From: Arenibacter sp. 6A1
Lineage (GTDB): Bacteria; Bacteroidota; Bacteroidia; Flavobacteriales; Flavobacteriaceae
Assembly: GCF_012272855.1 (NCBI RefSeq)
Contig: NZ_JAAXCQ010000010.1
Coordinates: 1-64,000, forward strand
Direction of reading: 5' to 3'
DNA length: 64,000 nucleotides
Position numbers and translations under genes: made by a program. The notes below the pieces were generated by a model. That model was not told where the DNA came from, ran no database searches, and saw only the letters and a list, made by a program, of their open reading frames with translations. This document shows, one piece after another, positions 18,200 through 28,100 of the stretch (the stretch's first letter is position 1; each line of letters starts with the position of its first letter).

Positions 18200-19268
18200 G
18201 TTTTTTCTTAATTTTAGAATAATATATTTTAATTCCACTAACATATAGGATAGCTGGAACAAATCCGGCTAAAAATACCAGAAACCTTCCAAAATACCCA
18301 GCGATTTCCCCAATGTGAAATGGGTAGAACTGCGCTGCTATCTTCTGGTTAGCTAAATCACTGTCATAGTCCGTTAAACTGTTGATATGGCCACTACTAT
18401 CTACCTTTAGCTCTTTGGTTTTTCTTAGTCCCATACCAATAGCTCTATTTTTGATGTATCTGAAATGATAGGGGGATGTTCTTTTCTTAGGGAAATAAAT
18501 GGCCCTTAGAGCATAGTCCGGATCAGGATTGTCAATATAATGCTGGTAACCTGTAGATGCCGCTACCGCTTTGGTAGGTGTATCCTGGGGAAGCGATTTT
18601 TCAGTATTGAAAACCTCCAAGGCTTTTTTATAATAACTGTGATAGGTAAAATAGCCGCCCGAGAAAGCCATAAGCAAAAGTGGTATAAAGAAACATATTC
18701 CCAATACCTTGTGTAAATTATAGTTAAAAAGTTTTTTCTTGGGTTTCCATTTAATTTTAAACCCCTGTTTTAGGTTGTTGCTATACGCCTTATACCACAT
18801 AAAAAAACCAGAAAGCAAGAGGAGGACGAAAAAAATAAGGGTACTTCCGCCAACGATATATTTTCCAATATCGGGTATGCCCAAGGTGCGATGGATCTTT
18901 ATTAAATCTTCAAAAAATTGAATAGAGGTCGACTTTTCCCCTAAATAGATGGCGTTTTGTGGGTGATAATAATGTGTTTCACCGTTGTTGAAAAGTATAG
19001 AAATACTTTGTTGTTCCCTATAAGGTAGGTTTACCCTATCGATACTGTCCCTATGTTTTTCTATTAAAGAAGCAGTCGTACTATGCAAGCTGGTTTCCGA
19101 GATGTTTTCAAATAAGGGAACCTGTAATAAATGTGGGTTTAAAGTACTAACTATTTCTGGCTGCCAAACATACAGCGCTCCTGTTAGTCCGGAAATAGAA
19201 GCCAAAAGTCCACAACTTAGGCCCAACCACAAATGAACCTTCTTAATATATCGCAAGCTTTTTTTCAT
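18174..19268 (-). CDS. PepSY-domain membrane protein (ferric-siderophore reductase-like)
   Basis: A 364-aa inner-membrane protein with four main helices: one near the N-terminus (HLWLGLSCGLLASISGLTGA), one near residue 145, one near 195 and one at the C-terminus. PepSY-type periplasmic segments lie between them. This arrangement is that of the PepSY_TM family, whose members act with TonB receptors as reductases releasing iron from siderophores. It follows the TonB receptor gene by 63 bases, with a perfect hairpin between them, and is probably cotranscribed. Confidence 0.82.
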   Translation of the reverse strand: MKKSLRYIKKVHLWLGLSCGLLASISGLTGALYVWQPEIVSTLNPHLLQVPLFENISETSLHSTTASLIEKHRDSIDRVNLPYREQQSISILFNNGETHYYHPQNAIYLGEKSTSIQFFEDLIKIHRTLGIPDIGKYIVGGSTLIFFVLLLLSGFFMWYKAYSNNLKQGFKIKWKPKKKLFNYNLHKVLGICFFIPLLLMAFSGGYFTYHSYYKKALEVFNTEKSLPQDTPTKAVAASTGYQHYIDNPDPDYALRAIYFPKKRTSPYHFRYIKNRAIGMGLRKTKELKVDSSGHINSLTDYDSDLANQKIAAQFYPFHIGEIAGYFGRFLVFLAGFVPAILYVSGIKIYYSKIKKKQKNAGNRF

Positions 19269-19293
19269 GAAATAGGGGAGTTCTTAAACAAAA

Positions 19294-19321
19294 CAAGGTA
19301 TGCCCTTGTGGGCATACCTTG
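19294..19321 (-). terminator. Perfect hairpin between receptor and PepSY genes
   Basis: A 12-bp perfect stem CAAGGTATGCCC/GGGCATACCTTG with a 4-base loop. On the minus strand it is followed by TTTTGTTTAAG. It may end most transcripts after the receptor and allow some read-through into the PepSY gene. Confidence 0.7.
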
Positions 19322-19331
19322 GGAGTAGTAA

Positions 19332-21716
19332 TTAAAAGTTGTAAAGTAAACTTAGTTTTAGGTTAGCACCTTCCCCGGTTCCGGAAAAAGATTTTAAGGG
19401 TGCCGCCCATTGCGCTCTTGCCGGTAGGTAATATTCGTTGAATAAATTATTGACGGCCAAAGAAGCGGTCATATTGGACTGTAGCTTGTACGAGGCACTC
19501 AAATTTACCAGGGTATAACCGTTCACAGGGAATTCTGTATGGCGATAGGCCCAATTTTGGTTGTTGTCCAAAAACGGATCAAACCTTTTTCGATCTCCTA
19601 AATGGGTCATTCTAATAGAAGTGCTTAGTTTTTCAGTAGCATTCCAATTGACGTAGGCCGTTAATTTTGGAGCAGAAATAACATCACCACCGAGATAAGT
19701 CAGTTCACTTTTGTTGTCCAAGCTTTCCTTCATCCCTTCTACATAAGAGTAGGAAGTACCCAATGCTATTTTCTTGTTCCAAGTGGTATAATCTATGGCA
19801 ACTTCCCCGCCGAAAATCTTTTGCGGTTGTACGGACGGTAAAAAGGCATTTAGATCGTCATTGAAAGTAACACCGGTTCCCAAATTAGAGGTACTGTAAT
19901 ATCCCACAGCTTCTATGCGCAAGGAATTGAAATTTGAAATAAAACCAAATTCATAATTTTCGGTTACCGCTGGTTCCAATTGTATGTCATTGACATTTTC
20001 AGCCACGGCCGACTTTAATACAGCTCCTAAATCGGCAATAGAAAATCCTTGTGAAAAACTAACGTATGGAATAAATTCTTGATGCGCTATATACCTTAGT
20101 CCCAGGTTGTATGCTACATTATTAAACTCAAGGTCTCCTCCTTTTACGGCTACGGAAGTATTGTAATTTCCGTCTCCCTTGGCCGAATACGGTAGGGTTT
20201 GGTAGTCGGCAATTTCCATATTCATATCATCATACCTTAAGCCAGCTTTTAAGACCCATTCCTTATTGAGTTTTACGGTCGATTGAAGGTAGGGAGCCCA
20301 ACTGATAAGATTAACATTTGGTACCCAAAGTCTGCCATCTAACAATCCTTGGTTGGTTTTGTCTTTTAATACATCTAGTCCGTAAGTGAAAGACATGTCT
20401 ATGTCTTCAAATTGGTTGATGCTAGTATTGAAATTAGGTCTAATACCCCATTTTTCGGCATTGATAACAGACTGCCCGCCGTTCTCAAATTTATCGGAAT
20501 AGAAAAAAATGTTTTCGGTATTTTGGTAATAGATATCCGTTTCAAAATCGGTGGTTCCCGAAAAAATATTGTTTAAATTATATTGTAGCTGTCCATTGAT
20601 CAAGGTAGCTCCTGTAGCTTTCTCGCCCGGAACGGAACCCTTAATACCATAGGCTGGTACTATATTGTAGTCGCCTTGTTCATTAAAAACCTCCACATCG
20701 GCATATACCGGGATAAACGGAGTGTCGTGCACAGATTTATAAAGGTTGGCATTCAAGCTTATTTTTTGATTATCACTAATATTATAACTTAATTTTCCTA
20801 AAGAGCTGTAGATGTTAGAGTTGTCTAGTCCGTATGTCGGCAACAATACATTTCCTTTGGCATCGTATTTATTGCCAGTTTGTTCTAAACTACCACTGAT
20901 GTAGTAATTAAACTTATTCAATTTTCCTTTGAGGGACTGATAAACTCCCCATCCTAAGGCATCCTCAGTACTAGCGAGGTTCGAAGTTCCCCAAAGGTTC
21001 GTACTGCCTTCTATTTTTTTGTTGGACGTTGGTTTTTTGGTGATATAGTTTATAAAACCACCGTTACCACCATTACCAAAAATAGAAGTAGCTCCTTTAA
21101 TTACTTCTACTCGACTAATATCATTGGGGTTTATAGATTTGATACCTAATTGGCCGTTTCTGATGGGTGTAGATTGTGGGATACCGTCTACCATAACCAA
21201 TAACGAACGCCCTCTTAAGGTCTGTCCCCAGTTAGAATAAGTTCCCGTAGATACGGCAAGTCCGGGAACCGTGAATTCTAGGATTTCGTTGATATTAGAG
21301 GTCGCCTTCGAAAACTCCTGAAGTTGTACCTCATTGACCACAGTGATAGAGGCAGGAATTTCAGAAAGATATTCTGAGTTTCTACTGGCAGATACTACCA
21401 CTTCGTCTAAACTGCTATAGTCTTCTATTAAAACAGTATTATATGTAGTTACAGCTTTATCGGTAAAAGTAATCGTCTTGTTTTGTGGTTGGTAGCCCAA
21501 CATCCTAAAGGTAACGGTATAAGTTCCTGGGGGAATGTTTTGTAAAGTATAGGCACCATCAAAATTGGTCATAACCCCACTTTGTAGCTCCTGGATAGAT
21601 ATGGATGCTCCGGCGATGGGGGCGTTGTTGGCATCTGTTATAACTCCTTTTAACGCTGATTGCGAAAATAGGTACGTAGAAATGAACAGGGTGAATAGCA
21701 ATGCAATTTGCTTCAT
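19332..21716 (-). CDS. TonB-dependent receptor, siderophore/metal type
   Basis: A 794-aa outer-membrane receptor. I take the start at 21716 (MKQIALLFTLFISTYLFSQ, a good signal peptide) because the open upstream codons cover the promoter. Domains are a CarboxypepD_reg-like beta-sandwich (about 20-95), a plug (about 105-215, with EVVVSASRNSEYLSEIPASI) and a 22-strand barrel to the C-terminal LKLSLLYNF. No SusD partner follows, and the next gene is a PepSY reductase. That points to ferric-siderophore or metal uptake rather than glycan import. A good promoter is present just upstream. Confidence 0.88.
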   Translation of the reverse strand: MKQIALLFTLFISTYLFSQSALKGVITDANNAPIAGASISIQELQSGVMTNFDGAYTLQNIPPGTYTVTFRMLGYQPQNKTITFTDKAVTTYNTVLIEDYSSLDEVVVSASRNSEYLSEIPASITVVNEVQLQEFSKATSNINEILEFTVPGLAVSTGTYSNWGQTLRGRSLLVMVDGIPQSTPIRNGQLGIKSINPNDISRVEVIKGATSIFGNGGNGGFINYITKKPTSNKKIEGSTNLWGTSNLASTEDALGWGVYQSLKGKLNKFNYYISGSLEQTGNKYDAKGNVLLPTYGLDNSNIYSSLGKLSYNISDNQKISLNANLYKSVHDTPFIPVYADVEVFNEQGDYNIVPAYGIKGSVPGEKATGATLINGQLQYNLNNIFSGTTDFETDIYYQNTENIFFYSDKFENGGQSVINAEKWGIRPNFNTSINQFEDIDMSFTYGLDVLKDKTNQGLLDGRLWVPNVNLISWAPYLQSTVKLNKEWVLKAGLRYDDMNMEIADYQTLPYSAKGDGNYNTSVAVKGGDLEFNNVAYNLGLRYIAHQEFIPYVSFSQGFSIADLGAVLKSAVAENVNDIQLEPAVTENYEFGFISNFNSLRIEAVGYYSTSNLGTGVTFNDDLNAFLPSVQPQKIFGGEVAIDYTTWNKKIALGTSYSYVEGMKESLDNKSELTYLGGDVISAPKLTAYVNWNATEKLSTSIRMTHLGDRKRFDPFLDNNQNWAYRHTEFPVNGYTLVNLSASYKLQSNMTASLAVNNLFNEYYLPARAQWAAPLKSFSGTGEGANLKLSLLYNF

Positions 21717-21751
21717 TTTATCCTTATTTAGATTTATTAAAAATAGAGGCG

Positions 21752-21782
21752 CAAATATATGGGCCAACAATAAGGTTGGCAA
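21752..21782 (-). promoter_or_regulatory. Promoter of the TonB receptor with a palindrome between boxes
   Basis: On the minus strand a -33 TTG (21782-21780), 20 bases, then -7 TATATTTG (21759-21752). Between them lies a perfect inverted repeat GCCAAC-N6-GTTGGC (21763-21780), well placed for a repressor. The leader would be about 30 bases. Confidence 0.65.
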
Positions 21783-22033
21783 GAAGATTTAAATATTTTT
21801 TTGACGAAAGGATTTAGTATGATCGTTTAAGGTTGTAAACGAGTTTGTTACAGGGTAAAAAGGATAAAAAAGAACTTGGATTTAAAGCCTAATAATCATT
21901 TTATCATCTCTATAGGATTATTTTAAGCGCGATATTATCCTTTTATGTGGATATAAAGTTTAATAGTACCTAGGTAATCGTTGCTTATAAGTAGAGTAAA
22001 GTGTAGGTTCCTTTAGCCAAGAAATTATTAAGA

Positions 22034-22056
22034 TAACTTTGTAACAATTGTTACAA
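22034..22056 (+). promoter_or_regulatory. -7 box overlapping an 18-bp perfect palindrome
   Basis: TAACTTTG (22034-22041) is a perfect TAnnTTTG box. Its last bases begin the perfect palindrome TTGTAACAATTGTTACAA (22039-22056). The palindrome covers the expected transcription start, 37 bases before the small ORF that leads the DoxX-DsrE genes. A dimeric regulator would act here as repressor. Confidence 0.65.
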
Positions 22057-22092
22057 GTAGATTCTTATGATAGATTTATATTTGAAGATTAA

Positions 22093-22443
22093 ATGAATGT
22101 AAAAACGCTCATAGCACCCTTCATTATCCTTGTGTTTTTAACGAGGCTTTTTATTATTGATGCAGGTTTATTTACCTATGTCAATGAGGGCTCCGAGGTG
22201 ACTATCTCCAAACCATTTTGCGAAAAAAGGGCTTATAAAGAAAGTCGGGCGTTACCAATACTCGAAAATGTCACAATCATAGATCAGTTTAACCTAGAGT
22301 TGTTTTGCACTCATCAGATTTGTTTTAGTTTCGCGGAAATTCCTTCCTTTAATCTTCTAGATAATTTTAAAGGATATGGCTATACTTCAAGCTTAAAAAT
22401 CAATACCCATCCAGATAAACTGTATCCTCCCCCTAAGATATAA
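22093..22443 (+). CDS. Small exported protein of unknown function
   Basis: A 116-aa protein with an N-terminal hydrophobic segment (LIAPFIILVFLTRLFIIDA), two cysteines (FCEKRAY and LFCTHQICF region) and a C-terminal YPPPKI. I do not recognise the family. Its size, export signal and proline-rich tail resemble the DUF6660-type protein at 24760 and the CxGKC protein at 49861, which also precede metal-handling genes. It leads a likely operon with DoxX and two DsrE-like genes and has a clear promoter upstream. Confidence 0.6.
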   Translation: MNVKTLIAPFIILVFLTRLFIIDAGLFTYVNEGSEVTISKPFCEKRAYKESRALPILENVTIIDQFNLELFCTHQICFSFAEIPSFNLLDNFKGYGYTSSLKINTHPDKLYPPPKI

Positions 22444-22546
22444 CCACACTTCGGAAGACTGCTTTTTGGCAGTTTAGTTAAGGGTGGTCCCATTGGGTTT
22501 CCCTTGATGAGATGAAAATATTTTAAGTGTAAATAATATAATTAGT

Positions 22547-22942
22547 ATGACTTCAAAAGTTGTGGTAAGCTTGCGTTCTATACAGCTATTACGAATATTT
22601 GTTAGCAGTATCTTTATAATAGCGAGTATAAGCCATTTGTTTAATGTCGAAAAAACGGTAAGACGTTTAGAGTCGGCCAAATTAGGGTATTTAGCCCTTT
22701 TCCTTGGAAATCCTACCATATTAGTCGTCGCTTCAGGGATTGTAATGCTCATTGCTGGAATCAGTTTTTGTGTTGGTTATAAGACCCGATGGTCGGCCAT
22801 AGTGCTCCTAGCAGTCTTAATTCCTATTACCATAACCATTCAAATGGGGCAGGTGACAACACTAGGGCCATTATTTAAAAATATAGCCATTTTAGGTGGA
22901 CTCCTATTTTTTATCCTAAATGATATACCTAAGAAAATTTGA
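22547..22942 (+). CDS. DoxX family membrane protein
   Basis: A 131-aa protein with four membrane helices, beginning LLRIFVSSIFIIASISHLFN and ending in the cytoplasmic NDIPKKI. The conserved first helix with an arginine before it and the helix-2 turn are typical of DoxX. The family is loosely tied to thiosulfate-quinone oxidation and redox stress. It lies 103 bases after the small exported protein and 5 bases before the first DsrE-like gene, so it probably works with those sulfur-type proteins. Confidence 0.8.
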   Translation: MTSKVVVSLRSIQLLRIFVSSIFIIASISHLFNVEKTVRRLESAKLGYLALFLGNPTILVVASGIVMLIAGISFCVGYKTRWSAIVLLAVLIPITITIQMGQVTTLGPLFKNIAILGGLLFFILNDIPKKI

Positions 22943-22947
22943 TCCTT

Positions 22948-23364
22948 ATGAAAATAAAATCTTTGATGTTAGTAGCATGTGGTATGCTGTTTTTACCCCT
23001 GCTGGGAATGGCGCAAAATACAGTTCAGCCAACGAATTACACTTCCTTGGTTAAAAATGACGGTTTCTTGACTGCAGTCATTGAAACAACGGATGATCTT
23101 ATTGCTTCCGAGACCAAAAATTTTGGAGAAATACAAATTGTTTTCTGTGGTAAGAAAATTGATCAGTTGACCGATGAGGCTATTATGAAGCCTATTTTAG
23201 AGAAAATAAAAGGTAAGCCCGTTACCCTAATGGCCTGTGGATTCTCCCTAAATAAATTTCAGGTCGATCGCACTATAGTGCCAAAGGAAATATTAGTGGT
23301 AGATAACGGTATCTTACATCAATTTCAATTATTAAAAAAGGGTTATCTAAGTTTGGACCTTTAA
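22948..23364 (+). CDS. Exported DsrE-like protein, copy 1
   Basis: A 138-aa protein. The ATG at 22948 is preferred over an in-frame TTG nine bases earlier. A signal peptide (LVACGMLFLPLLGMAQ) is followed by a DsrE-like fold from about residue 45, seen in GEIQIVFCGKKIDQL, TLMACGFSLNKFQV and VDNGILHQFQLLKKGY. The cysteine in MACGFS lies where DsrE-type proteins carry sulfur. A paralogue follows 107 bases later. Export makes a periplasmic sulfur or redox role more likely than tRNA thiolation. Confidence 0.75.
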   Translation: MKIKSLMLVACGMLFLPLLGMAQNTVQPTNYTSLVKNDGFLTAVIETTDDLIASETKNFGEIQIVFCGKKIDQLTDEAIMKPILEKIKGKPVTLMACGFSLNKFQVDRTIVPKEILVVDNGILHQFQLLKKGYLSLDL

Positions 23365-23470
23365 TAAAGTAGTATTAACAAAAATAAGTTTCCCATACAA
23401 CACAGCTTTCTGGAAGTATTGACTTTCGGGTAAACTGTAATGGGATTAAAAACAAAAAACATTAATTCAG

Positions 23471-23887
23471 ATGAAATCAACATTTTTAAAAATATCCTTG
23501 GTATTCCTAGCCTTAATTTTTAACCATACTATGAAGGCTCAAGAAATAGAAAAGCTCAACTATGCGATGATGACCTCAAAACTTGAACAATTAAAACCAA
23601 TTACACTGGCAGCAGGGGAATTGCATAAGGAAGATGGAGCAGGTTTTGGCGCTTTTGAAACCATTATATACGGAAAAGAGGTGGTTGCCTTGACCGATAA
23701 AAAGATTATGAAGCCTTACTTGAAAGAAGCAAGGAAAGCTAATGTTTCCCTGGTGGTTTGTAAGATGGCCTTGGATAAATTTGAGATCAAAGAGAAGGAT
23801 CTGCCCAAGGAACTAAAGGTTGTCCCTAATGCCTTCTTGTACTATTTACAGCTACAGAAAAAAGGCTATTTGACCTTAAGTTTATAA
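23471..23887 (+). CDS. Exported DsrE-like protein, copy 2
   Basis: A 138-aa paralogue of the preceding protein with signal peptide (LVFLALIFNHTMKAQ) and the same blocks: GAFETIIYGKEVVALTDKKI, LVVCKMALDKFEI and QLQKKGYLTLSL. One Cys (VVCKM) is shared with copy 1 in the second conserved block; the Cys of the first block (VFCGK) is replaced by Tyr (IIYGK). The pair probably arose by tandem duplication and may form a heteromer, as DsrE/F-type proteins do. Confidence 0.75.
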   Translation: MKSTFLKISLVFLALIFNHTMKAQEIEKLNYAMMTSKLEQLKPITLAAGELHKEDGAGFGAFETIIYGKEVVALTDKKIMKPYLKEARKANVSLVVCKMALDKFEIKEKDLPKELKVVPNAFLYYLQLQKKGYLTLSL

Positions 23888-24061
23888 GGGGTAAAAATAG
23901 TTCTCTTTTAATAGAGATTTGTTGCTGGCCTAAATAAAAAATAAGGATTTAGATGATATAGCGTTTAAAGCGCCTCAAGAAAATCTATGCCTTTAGGTCA
24001 ATAAATTTAATAATCAAGGGAAGCCGAAAAATGAAATGGTAACCCAACAAGAAAATATACG

Positions 24062-24646
24062 ATGAATACAAAAAATAAAAAATCGATCATAAAATATTCG
24101 GTACTACTAGGTTTAGTTCTTGTACTATATACCACCGGATTGCACGCACAAGTAATAGGCTTTTTTCAGCAAGGAATATTAATGACCGGCCTAATGAATC
24201 CTAAAGTGGAGAATACCGCTAAGGAAACGAACTATACACCGGCAGATTATAACCTTCGTCTCATAAATTCTAAAGGAGAAAAGCTGCATTTGCAAGACCT
24301 TAAAGGAAAAGTAATTTTTATGAATCTATGGGCCACATGGTGCCCTCCTTGTATTGCAGAAATGCCCACCATTAATGAATTGTACAACAAAATGGATAAG
24401 GAAGATGTAAAGTTTATTATGCTTTCTTTGGACAATAATTTTGAAAAAGCAAAAAAGTTTAATGAGAATAAGGGGTATGATTTTGAGGTGTACCAGGTAG
24501 ATGGATACCTTCCTAGCATGTATAACACCCCAAGCATTCCTACTACTTTTGTAATTGATGCCAAAGGTAATTTGGCCTTGACCCATAAGGGAATGGCCGA
24601 TTATAGCACTCAAGAGTTCCAGGACTTTTTAAATGGACTAAAATAA
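24062..24646 (+). CDS. TlpA-like exported thiol-disulfide oxidoreductase
   Basis: A 194-aa protein with an N-terminal membrane signal (YSVLLGLVLVLYTTGLHAQ) and a thioredoxin/TlpA fold from about residue 60. The active site is WATWCPPC, with Cys94 and Cys97, and the cis-Pro lies in TPSIPTTFVID. TlpA-type proteins reduce periplasmic disulfides or help load metals. It follows the DsrE-like pair by 174 bases and ends in a strong terminator, so it is probably the last gene of that group. Confidence 0.85.
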   Translation: MNTKNKKSIIKYSVLLGLVLVLYTTGLHAQVIGFFQQGILMTGLMNPKVENTAKETNYTPADYNLRLINSKGEKLHLQDLKGKVIFMNLWATWCPPCIAEMPTINELYNKMDKEDVKFIMLSLDNNFEKAKKFNENKGYDFEVYQVDGYLPSMYNTPSIPTTFVIDAKGNLALTHKGMADYSTQEFQDFLNGLK

Positions 24647-24649
24647 TCA

Positions 24650-24695
24650 GATACCGTAGAAAAAGGCTGTGAGAGCAGCTTTTTTCTACGGTATA
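24650..24695 (+). terminator. Terminator after the TlpA-like gene
   Basis: A near-perfect stem of about 19 bp, ATACCGTAGAAAAA(G)GCTG with GCAGCTTTTTTCTACGGTAT, with a small loop. It ends the DoxX/DsrE/TlpA group. Confidence 0.85.
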
Positions 24696-24747
24696 CAGTT
24701 TTCTTGTAAAATACCTACTTTGCAATACTGCTGCATGTTAGTATTCT

Positions 24748-24755
24748 TATATTTG
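24748..24755 (+). promoter_or_regulatory. -7 box directly before a GTG start
   Basis: TATATTTG is a perfect TAnnTTTG box whose last base is 4 bases before the GTG start at 24760. TTTG at 24719-24722 is a candidate -33 element but is 25 bases away. If used, the transcript would be leaderless. Confidence 0.45.
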
Positions 24756-24759
24756 TAAG

Positions 24760-25074
24760 GTGAAGTTGATAACAATTATATTATCTTTTTATTTTTTAGC
24801 CCTTAATTTTATGCCATGTGCCGATGAAGTTCAAGTTGCTAAGGATAGTGTTGTCGAAAATATTATGGCGGTAGACCACAGTCAAGAACACAATGGAATA
24901 GCCGATTTATGCTCGCCATTCTGTCTTTGCAATTGTTGTCATGTGAATTCTGTTGATTTTGGGATCACTTCCTTTGAACCAATATCTGCTGTAATACCTT
25001 CTAAAATCTACATTCATTTTGATAGTCTTGGTGAAGAAGTAATACATTCTATCCTCCAACCACCAAAAGTTTAA
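24760..25074 (+). CDS. DUF6660-type small exported protein
   Basis: A 104-aa protein with a GTG start, because the signal peptide (ITIILSFYFLALNFMPCAD) needs it. It has a cysteine cluster CSPFCLCNCCHV and the C-terminal SILQPPKV. Proteins of this kind are found just before CusA-type pumps in many Flavobacteriaceae. The Cys/His cluster suggests periplasmic metal binding, but no function is established. It lies 118 bases before the CusA fusion gene. Confidence 0.75.
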   Translation: MKLITIILSFYFLALNFMPCADEVQVAKDSVVENIMAVDHSQEHNGIADLCSPFCLCNCCHVNSVDFGITSFEPISAVIPSKIYIHFDSLGEEVIHSILQPPKV

Positions 25075-25192
25075 TTCAGTTTTTAGGATTCTTATATCCT
25101 GTTATTAAGGAATCTGCGAAGGTTTCCTTGGCTTAGCTATACTTTGTTTGAAAAAACGATAGCGGTATTTTTAACTGAATTAACCACTTTAT

Positions 25193-28100
25193 ATGATCAA
25201 TAGAATCATCGATTATTCAATCGATAACAAATTTATTATCGGTCTGCTCACTTTTGCCCTAATCGGGGCAGGGATTTGGAGTATGACCCAAGTACCTATA
25301 GATGCCGTACCTGATATTACCAATAATCAGGTCCAGGTAATAACCCAATCTCCCAATTTAGGAACAGAAGATATAGAACTGTTTGTCACCTACCCTGTGG
25401 AGGTGGCCATGAGTAACTTACCTAAGGTCCATGAAATAAGATCTATTTCTAGATTTGGGCTCTCGGTGGTAACCATTGTTTTTGATGACGATATGGGGAA
25501 CTATCTGCCGCGACAGTTGGTAGCCGAAAAGCTTAAGGAGGTGCAAGAACAAATTCCTTCAGGCTTTGGAAAACCCGAAATGGGACCAATCTCGACCGGA
25601 CTAGGAGAGATTTATCAATATACCCTAGAGGTGTCGAAAGACTTTAAGGATCAATACACCCTAACCGAATTAAGGACTATGCAGGATTGGATTATTCGCC
25701 GCCAAATGGCCATGGTGCCGGGGGTAGTGGAGGTAAATGCCTTTGGTGGCACCCAAAAGCAATATGAGGTGGCCGTAGATCCAAATGAACTTAATGCGAT
25801 TGGAGTGACTATTACAGAGATCTTTACGGCCTTGGAAAACAATAACCAAAATACAGGTGGTGCTTATATTGAACGGAATCACCAGGCTAATTTTATCCGT
25901 GGAGAAGGCCTAGCAAGAAGTATTGGAGATATTGAAAATATCGTGGTAAAAACCCACAATGGTATTCCCATAAAAATAAGAGATGTTGGGGAAGTGTCCT
26001 TAGGTAGTGCCGTACGGTATGGTGCCTTGACCAAGGACGGGAAAGGAGAAGCTGTAGGCGGGATGATTTTGATGCTAAAAGGAGCAAATTCTAACCAAGT
26101 GGTAACCAAGGTGAAACATAGAATAGAGCAGATTCAGAAATCTATGCCAGAAGGGGTTACGATTACACCTTTTCTAGATCGTAGTACCCTGATTACCGAG
26201 ACTACAGGGACGATTACCGGCAATTTACTAGAAGGTGGACTTATCGTTATTTTTGTATTAGTTCTATTGCTGGGAAATTGGCGGGGCGGACTTATAGTAG
26301 CCTCTACCATACCTCTGTCCCTGTTGTTTGCATTTATATTGATGAATGTATTTGATGTATGGGCAAATCTGATGAGTTTAGGGGCTATAGATTTTGGTAT
26401 TATTGTAGATGGGGCCGTGATTATCGTAGAAGGTTCAGTTTTTCTTATGTATAGTTATGTGGTAAAAAAGAAAATAATAACCAAGGATACCCAAAATGAA
26501 ATTGCAGGGAAGGCCGCAAAAAAAATGATGAATGCCGCCTTTTTTGGACAGTTGATTATCCTTATTGTTTTCTTGCCGATTTTGGCCCTAGAAGGGGTAG
26601 AAGGAAAAATGTTTAGACCTATGGCATTGACCTTTATTTTTGCCATGATTGGGGCTATGATCCTTTGTTTAACCTATGTTCCCATGGTGTCTGCCCTGTT
26701 TTTAAAGGCTCCTAAGCGCACAAAAGAGTCTTATGGAGATAAATTTGTGCATTGGGTACAACGGAAGTACGAACCTATATTGGCTAAGGCCCTAACAAAG
26801 GGAAAACTTATTATAGGAAGCTCCATAGTTCTTTTTGCCTTGGCAGTATTTATGTTTACACGGATGGGAGGCGAATTTATTCCACAGCTCGATGAAGGCG
26901 ATATCGCGTTTCATGCCCTCTTAAAACCAGGAAGTTCCCTGAGCGAAACCGTAGAAACAACTACAAAAATTGAGCAAATCGTGATGGCACAGTTTCCCGA
27001 AGTAGAAACCGTAGTGAGCCGTATTGGGGTCGCCGATGTGCCTACCGATCCTATGCCCATGGATATAGCCGACGTATTTGTAATCATGAAGCCTATCAAG
27101 GAATGGACAAGTACCACCTCAAAAGATGAGATGGTAACGTTGATGAAAAATGCGGTGAGCATTCTTCCTGGGGTAAATTTTGAATTTACCCAGCCTATAG
27201 AAATGCGTTTTAACGAATTGCTTACCGGAGTACGGGAAGATGTGGCGATAAAACTATTTGGAGAAGACCTGGAAATATTGGCAATAAAGGCCGAAGAAAT
27301 AGGGAGGCTAATCGCTACGGTGCCAGGAGTAGCCGATATGAAAGTAGAAGCGATCGATGGCCTGCCTCAAATAACCATCGATTACGACCGTGGTAAATTA
27401 GCACAATACGGTCTTAATATTACCGCAGTAAATAGTATTGTCCAAGCTGCCTTTGCAGGAGCTAAAGCCGGAGTTGTTTTTGAAGGAGAGAAACGCTTCG
27501 ACCTAGTGGTAAGACTAAATAAAGAAAACCGAAGCAGTATAACCGATATTCAAAATCTTTATATAAACTTGTCCAACGGTTCACAAATTCCTTTAAGTGA
27601 AATAGCAAAAGTAAGCTACGAACCAGGGCCCATGCAAATAAGTAGGGATAATACCAACCGTAGGACCTATGTGGGGATTAATATCAGGGATCGGGATGTA
27701 AAATCTGTAGTGAAAGATATTCAAGCTATTTTAGAGCGTGAATTAGACTTGCCACCAGGATATTTTATCCGTTACGGTGGGGCGTTCGAAAATCTGGAAC
27801 GTGCCAGTAATAAGCTGATAACGGTGGTTCCCATTGCTTTGCTGCTTATTTTTGTTCTGATTTATTTAGCCCTAAAATCGTTTCCCCAAACCTTAATGAT
27901 TTACGTAGCCATTCCTATGGCGACTATTGGTGGGGTATTTGCCTTGTGGATTAGAGATATGCCTTTTAGTATTTCGGCAGGAATAGGTTTTATAGTACTA
28001 TTTGGAGTGGCTGTACTAAATGGTTTGGTCATGATAAGTGGTTTAAACGAACTAAAGGAAGAAGGAAGTACCTCATTAAAAGAACGGATCTTTGAAGGGA

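Noticed and set aside
21891-21905. AATAATCATTTTATC as a Fur box for the TonB receptor
   Set aside because: Match to the Fur consensus is poor and it lies about 130 bases upstream of the mapped -7 box, too far for direct repression.
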